Assembly (NCBI GenBank): GCA_018623875.1 | Contig: JAAZUZ010000069.1 | Location: 1 to 8,187, forward strand | Length of the DNA: 8,187 nt | Direction: 5' to 3' | Origin: Synechococcus sp. HW_metabat.21 | GTDB lineage: Bacteria > Cyanobacteriota > Cyanobacteriia > PCC-6307 > Cyanobiaceae | In this document: piece after piece, positions 5,572 to 8,187 of the stretch | Position numbering within the stretch: position 1 is the stretch's first letter | How the letters are laid out: each line of letters begins with the position of its first letter | Made by a program: the position numbers and the translations under genes | The notes under the pieces: generated by a model | The model's input: the letters and a program-made list of their open reading frames with translations, nothing else | Told to the model about the DNA's origin: nothing | Databases searched by the model: none

Positions 5572-5947
5572 CGGGCAAGGGCTCGCCCCGCTGCGCCAGG
5601 TAGGCCAGCAGCCAATTCACGGCGGTGGCTCGGCGGGTCCGGCGTGGATAGAGGCCGCCGATCTTGTAGCCCCCAAAACCGAGCTGCTCCTTCAGCAATT
5701 GCTTGAAGGGCTTCGGAACGGAGCGAGTCAGGGCCACGCTTGCCGGACGCTGGGCGATGAATTGGGGCTCAGCGGGGAAGGACTCCCGCCAACTGGCCTC
5801 CGTCCCTGGGCCGGCGCTCCAGATCCCCGCGCCATCGGGCTCATATCCCAGGCGCGGCCAGATCAATTCGCAGACAAAGCGGTCGCTGGTGCGGTCCTCG
5901 AGGACCGCCTCCAAGAGCTCCTGGCTGAGCGGATAAGGAACGGGCAT
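5492..5947 (-). CDS. DUF1823 family protein, cyanobacterial conserved hypothetical
   Basis: A soluble protein of 151 aa from the preferred start. It belongs to DUF1823, a family found mainly in cyanobacteria and plastid-bearing organisms whose function is unknown to me. Recognisable blocks are LSQELLEAVLEDRTSD (7-22), the Trp-Arg-containing stretch SWRESFPAEPQFIAQRPA (52-69), LTRSVP (73-78), FKQLLKEQLGFGGYKIGGL (81-99) and the basic PRRTRRATAVNWLLAYL (101-117). A Pro-rich, variable tail of about 30 residues follows. I prefer ATG at 5945-5947 because the family homology begins right after it and AGG lies a few nt upstream. An in-frame ATG at 5975-5977 would add 10 residues and overlap the dus start. 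No signal peptide or membrane segment is present. Confidence 0.85.
   Translation of the reverse strand: MPVPYPLSQELLEAVLEDRTSDRFVCELIWPRLGYEPDGAGIWSAGPGTEASWRESFPAEPQFIAQRPASVALTRSVPKPFKQLLKEQLGFGGYKIGGLYPRRTRRATAVNWLLAYLAQRGEPLPVSGPMPPLLDQPADPVQGHPGDLPIA
5891..5908. repeat. Perfect 18-bp palindrome inside the DUF1823 gene
   Basis: GCGGTCCTCGAGGACCGC reads the same on both strands with no mismatch and no central spacer. It lies 39 bp inside the DUF1823 gene (codons for AVLEDR) and 67 bp upstream of the dus start, so it is in the position of an operator or upstream element for dus. It also encodes conserved family residues, so chance is a real alternative. No function is claimed. Confidence 0.5.
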
Positions 5948-5975
5948 CGACCTGGAGTCCGAGAATCGGATCACC

Positions 5976-6983
5976 ATGATCACGCCCACCCTCTCCAGCG
6001 CACCGCTCCAACTCCCCGGCCGTGGTGCACCGCGGGAGCTGCGCTGCCGCGCCCTGCAGTCCCCGCTCGCCGGGGTCAGTGATCGAATCTTCCGGGGCCT
6101 GGTGCGCCGCTGGGCCCCCGATGCCCTGCTGTTCACCGAGATGGTTAACGCCACCAGCCTGGAGCTGGGCCATGGCCTGCAGAAGGTGGAGGAGCTCGCG
6201 CTCGAGCAAGGCCCCATCGGGGTGCAGCTGTTTGATTACCGGCCCCAGTCCATGGCCGATGCAGCCCGCAGGGCGGAAGCCGCCGGGGCCTTCCTGATCG
6301 ACATCAACATGGGCTGCCCGGTCAAAAAAATCGCCAAAAAAGGTGGCGGCAGCGGACTGATCCGCGAGCCCGACCTGGCCAGCCGGATTGTGGAGACGGT
6401 CGCCGCGGCGGTCTCCATCCCGGTCACCGTGAAGACCCGGCTGGGCTGGTGCGGCAGCGACCTGAACCCGGTGGCCTGGTGCCGGGAACTCGAGAGCGCC
6501 GGCGCCCAATTGCTCACCCTCCATGGCCGCACCCGCGAGCAGGCTTTTAAAGGAAGCGCCGATTGGGACGCCATCGCCGCCGTCAAACGGGCCCTCGCCA
6601 TCCCGGTGATCGCCAATGGCGACGTCAATTCCGCCGCCGATGCCCTGCGCTGCCTCGAGCGCACCGGAGCCGATGGGGTGATGGTGGGCCGGGGCAGCAT
6701 GGGAGCTCCATGGCTCGTGGGTCAGATCGATGCGGCCCTCAGCGGCCGGCCGATCCCCGAGGAACCCACCCCCCTTGAGCGGGTGCTGCTGGCCAAAGAA
6801 CAGCTCGAGGCGCTGGTGGCAGCCAAAGGCGACCACGGACTCCTGATCGCCCGCAAACACATGGGCTGGACCTGCACCGGCTTCACCGGAGCACCCCAGC
6901 TGCGTCACGCCCTGATGCGCGCACCGACCCCTGCCGAAGCGGTGGCCCTGCTGGATCGCACCGCAGCGGCCCTCTCGGCCTAA
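5976..6983 (+). CDS. tRNA-dihydrouridine synthase, Dus (DusB-like) family
   Basis: FMN-dependent enzyme reducing uridine to dihydrouridine in the D-loop of tRNAs, using NADPH. The 335-aa protein has an N-terminal TIM barrel with QSPLAGVSD (28-36) near the FMN site, TEMVNATSL (54-62), and INMGCPVKKIAKKGGGSGL (110-128) with the catalytic Cys114. VKTRLGW (152-158), TLHGRTR (181-187) with FMN-contacting His183, ANGDV (213-217) and GVMVGRGSMGAPWL (234-247) follow. A helical C-terminal domain (about 260-335) includes HMGWTCTGF. All motifs are intact, and the GCPVKKIxKxxxGSxL block is DusB-like. The ATG at 5976 has a weak GGA 5 nt upstream. Its promoter must lie within the DUF1823 5' region. The stop TAA (6981-6983) overlaps the stop of the convergent DUF4079 gene. 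Confidence 0.95.
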   Translation: MITPTLSSAPLQLPGRGAPRELRCRALQSPLAGVSDRIFRGLVRRWAPDALLFTEMVNATSLELGHGLQKVEELALEQGPIGVQLFDYRPQSMADAARRAEAAGAFLIDINMGCPVKKIAKKGGGSGLIREPDLASRIVETVAAAVSIPVTVKTRLGWCGSDLNPVAWCRELESAGAQLLTLHGRTREQAFKGSADWDAIAAVKRALAIPVIANGDVNSAADALRCLERTGADGVMVGRGSMGAPWLVGQIDAALSGRPIPEEPTPLERVLLAKEQLEALVAAKGDHGLLIARKHMGWTCTGFTGAPQLRHALMRAPTPAEAVALLDRTAAALSA

Positions 6984-7621
6984 TTGCCGCCGATCTGAAG
7001 CAGGTCGCGGGTGCCGCTCACCCCTTGGACGGCAAACAACAGGAGGATGAGGACGTTGGCGCTGATGTGCAGCTGCCGCAGCTGAGGGATGCGTTTGATC
7101 TCAGGCCGCGCCGAAAGGGTGAACAGCATCAGCCCGCTCAGAAGCACCCCGGCCCAATAGTGGGAACTCCAGAAGCCAGCGCTGAAGGGATTGTCCGAGA
7201 GCCGCCAGATCTCCGGCTGACTGCCCAAACCCAGAACACCGGCCCAGCAGAGCAGCGCAAAAGTTGCCCGCCAAAGGGCACGGCGCACCCGCAAAAGCGC
7301 CGCCAGAGCCACCAAGGACCCAGCCGAGACCAACAGCAACAGCGCCAAACGGCTAACGCCGCCGCTGAAGTCCGCGCCCGCCTCCAGGTAGGCCTTGCTG
7401 AAGGAATAAACCAGGGCAATCAGGACGGCGACGATGACGCCCACCGTTAACCAAAGACCGTGGTCCGCATGCTCCTGGGGCACCGGCTCAGGCTGTTTGG
7501 TGATTCCCAGGCGCTTCTCGCGCACGAGCAAGCCCAGGCGCACCGTCGCCCCCATCAGGGGATAGACGAAGAGGATCACCAGCACCGGGTGCAGCAGGGC
7601 GAACCAGTCGATGGTGCTCAT
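6980..7621 (-). CDS. DUF4079 family integral membrane protein
   Basis: A 213-aa polytopic membrane protein of the cyanobacterial/plastid DUF4079 family; function unknown. About six membrane segments are visible (roughly 10-30, 57-75, 92-110, 117-133, 153-170, 186-202). Conserved-looking features are LLHPVLVILFVYPLMG (9-24) with His11, a cytoplasmic loop rich in charged residues with His51 and His54, SSHYWAGVLLSGLMLF (152-167) with His154, ARPEIKR (171-177), LRQLHISAN (181-189) with His185, and a final QGVSGTRDLL (199-208). Histidines at the ends of helices resemble haem ligands of b-type membrane cytochromes, but that is inference. The ATG lies 5 nt after the cobI stop, so the pair is probably one transcript. 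The stop TAG overlaps that of dus. Confidence 0.85.
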   Translation of the reverse strand: MSTIDWFALLHPVLVILFVYPLMGATVRLGLLVREKRLGITKQPEPVPQEHADHGLWLTVGVIVAVLIALVYSFSKAYLEAGADFSGGVSRLALLLLVSAGSLVALAALLRVRRALWRATFALLCWAGVLGLGSQPEIWRLSDNPFSAGFWSSHYWAGVLLSGLMLFTLSARPEIKRIPQLRQLHISANVLILLLFAVQGVSGTRDLLQIGGN

Positions 7622-7626
7622 GGCAT

Positions 7627-8187
7627 TCAGGGCAGAACCTCAGGCCAACCCTGACGGATCAGCAGGAGTGAAAAGTAAGGCTGCTCATCGGCCGCGATCG
7701 CATCCGCGCGGGCCAAGAGCTGATCGGGCCAGCCCACCCGTTGGGCAAAAAGGCTGCTGCAAAGCAGTCCACGCCGCTCCAGCAACGGCTGCACCCAGCG
7801 CCAGCGGCGGCCCAACTTGAGCAACGCCAAGACCGCCTGTTGCGCTTGGGCCCAATCCAACAGGGCCTCGAGCTCAGCGGGGGTCTCGGGAGTGGGCCGA
7901 ATCAAGAGCCCCTCCTGCTGCAGGGCCAGGGGCCAGGGCAGACCCTGAGCGGAAGCAGCCGCCGCGGCCGCAGCCGCGGCCGTGATGCCCGGAACGACCG
8001 CCACCGGAACCGAGGGATGCCGATCGGCCAAAGCCAATAAGGCGTAGGAGCAGCTCGCGAACAGGGAGGCATCCCCTTCGCAGAGCAAGACCACCGCCAG
8101 CCCCCGCTCCGCCTCGGCCGCCAGGGCATCGGCGGCTTCACGCCAGGCCTGCTGCCGCGGCTCTGCCTCGGCCACCATCGGGAAGAG
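7627..8187 (-). CDS. cobI: Precorrin-2 C20-methyltransferase CobI/CbiL (N-terminus cut off)
   Basis: SAM-dependent methyltransferase of corrin synthesis, adding a methyl group at C20 of precorrin-2 (or its cobalt form) on the way to pseudocobalamin. The frame is open to the right edge (187 codons visible), so the true start and the N-terminal part lie outside; ATG at 8176-8178 is internal. Numbered from that Met, LLCEGDASLF (31-40) is the GDP/GDxSxF-type SAM-binding block and VVPGIT (61-66) the second. LALLKLGRRWRWVQPLL (117-133), LFAQRVGWPDQ (143-153) and PYFSLLLIRQGWP (167-179) are typical of cyanobacterial CobI. After VPGIT comes an unusual run of nine alanines. It sits 5 nt upstream of the DUF4079 gene in the same direction. 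Cobalamin biosynthesis fits a picocyanobacterium; I cannot tell from sequence whether the natural substrate carries cobalt. Confidence 0.9.
   Translation of the reverse strand, partial: LFPMVAEAEPRQQAWREAADALAAEAERGLAVVLLCEGDASLFASCSYALLALADRHPSVPVAVVPGITAAAAAAAAASAQGLPWPLALQQEGLLIRPTPETPAELEALLDWAQAQQAVLALLKLGRRWRWVQPLLERRGLLCSSLFAQRVGWPDQLLARADAIAADEQPYFSLLLIRQGWPEVLP
7694..7701. repeat. HIP1 octamer GCGATCGC
   Basis: Second copy of the cyanobacterial highly iterated palindrome, in the 3' part of cobI. Confidence 0.9.

Noticed and set aside
5948..6217. N-terminal extension of the DUF1823 frame up to position 6217
   Set aside because: The added residues are low-complexity and lie antisense to the conserved start of dus; family similarity begins at the Met at 5947.
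5841..6908. Long open frame (355 codons) on the minus strand opposite dus
   Set aside because: Antisense shadow of dus; Gly/His/Ala-rich low-complexity product without family motifs.

Overview
The window is chromosomal DNA from a cyanobacterium. It is GC-rich and densely packed, and most likely comes from a freshwater or coastal picocyanobacterium of the Synechococcus/Cyanobium type. The lineage call rests on gene content: PipX, a cyanobacterial SepF, a DUF1823 protein, a DUF4079 protein and a cyanobacterial-type CobI are all recognisable. High GC at third codon positions and two HIP1 octamers (GCGATCGC) fit. No mobile element, CRISPR array, tRNA or rRNA was found.

Layout: (1) The 3' end of plsY (+) runs into the window and meets proC tail to tail, the two stop codons sharing the palindrome CTAG. 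(2) Six genes occupy about 170-4865 on the minus strand, in the order der/engA, ecfT/cbiQ-type permease, pipX, pipY, sepF, proC. Spacings are short (24, 24 and 3 nt, then 94 nt, then a stop/start overlap). A candidate sepF promoter lies in the only sizeable gap. (3) A divergent 140-bp spacer separates der from a small L,D-transpeptidase gene (+), which is followed 2 nt later by an unrecognised 59-codon ORF with one membrane segment. (4) A DUF1823 gene (-) and a tRNA-dihydrouridine synthase gene (+) diverge from nearly the same point, and an 18-bp perfect palindrome lies inside the DUF1823 5' region. (5) dus meets a DUF4079 membrane-protein gene (-) tail to tail, again with overlapping stop codons. 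Upstream of DUF4079 by 5 nt is cobI (-), cut by the right edge.

The six-gene run joins ribosome assembly (Der), uptake (EcfT), nitrogen/energy signalling (PipX), PLP homeostasis (PipY), division-ring anchoring (SepF) and proline synthesis (ProC). This is the most biologically suggestive part of the window. PipX keeps Glu4 and Tyr32, positions known to matter for its partner contacts, and work in Synechococcus elongatus has already linked PipX functionally to EngA. pipX and pipY lie in the same reading frame with only TAA and one sense codon between them.

The remaining genes are housekeeping or conserved but poorly understood (DUF1823, DUF4079). I see no clear-cut new defence or mobile system. 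The least described items are the 59-codon membrane ORF, the 18-bp palindrome and the very tight gene junctions.
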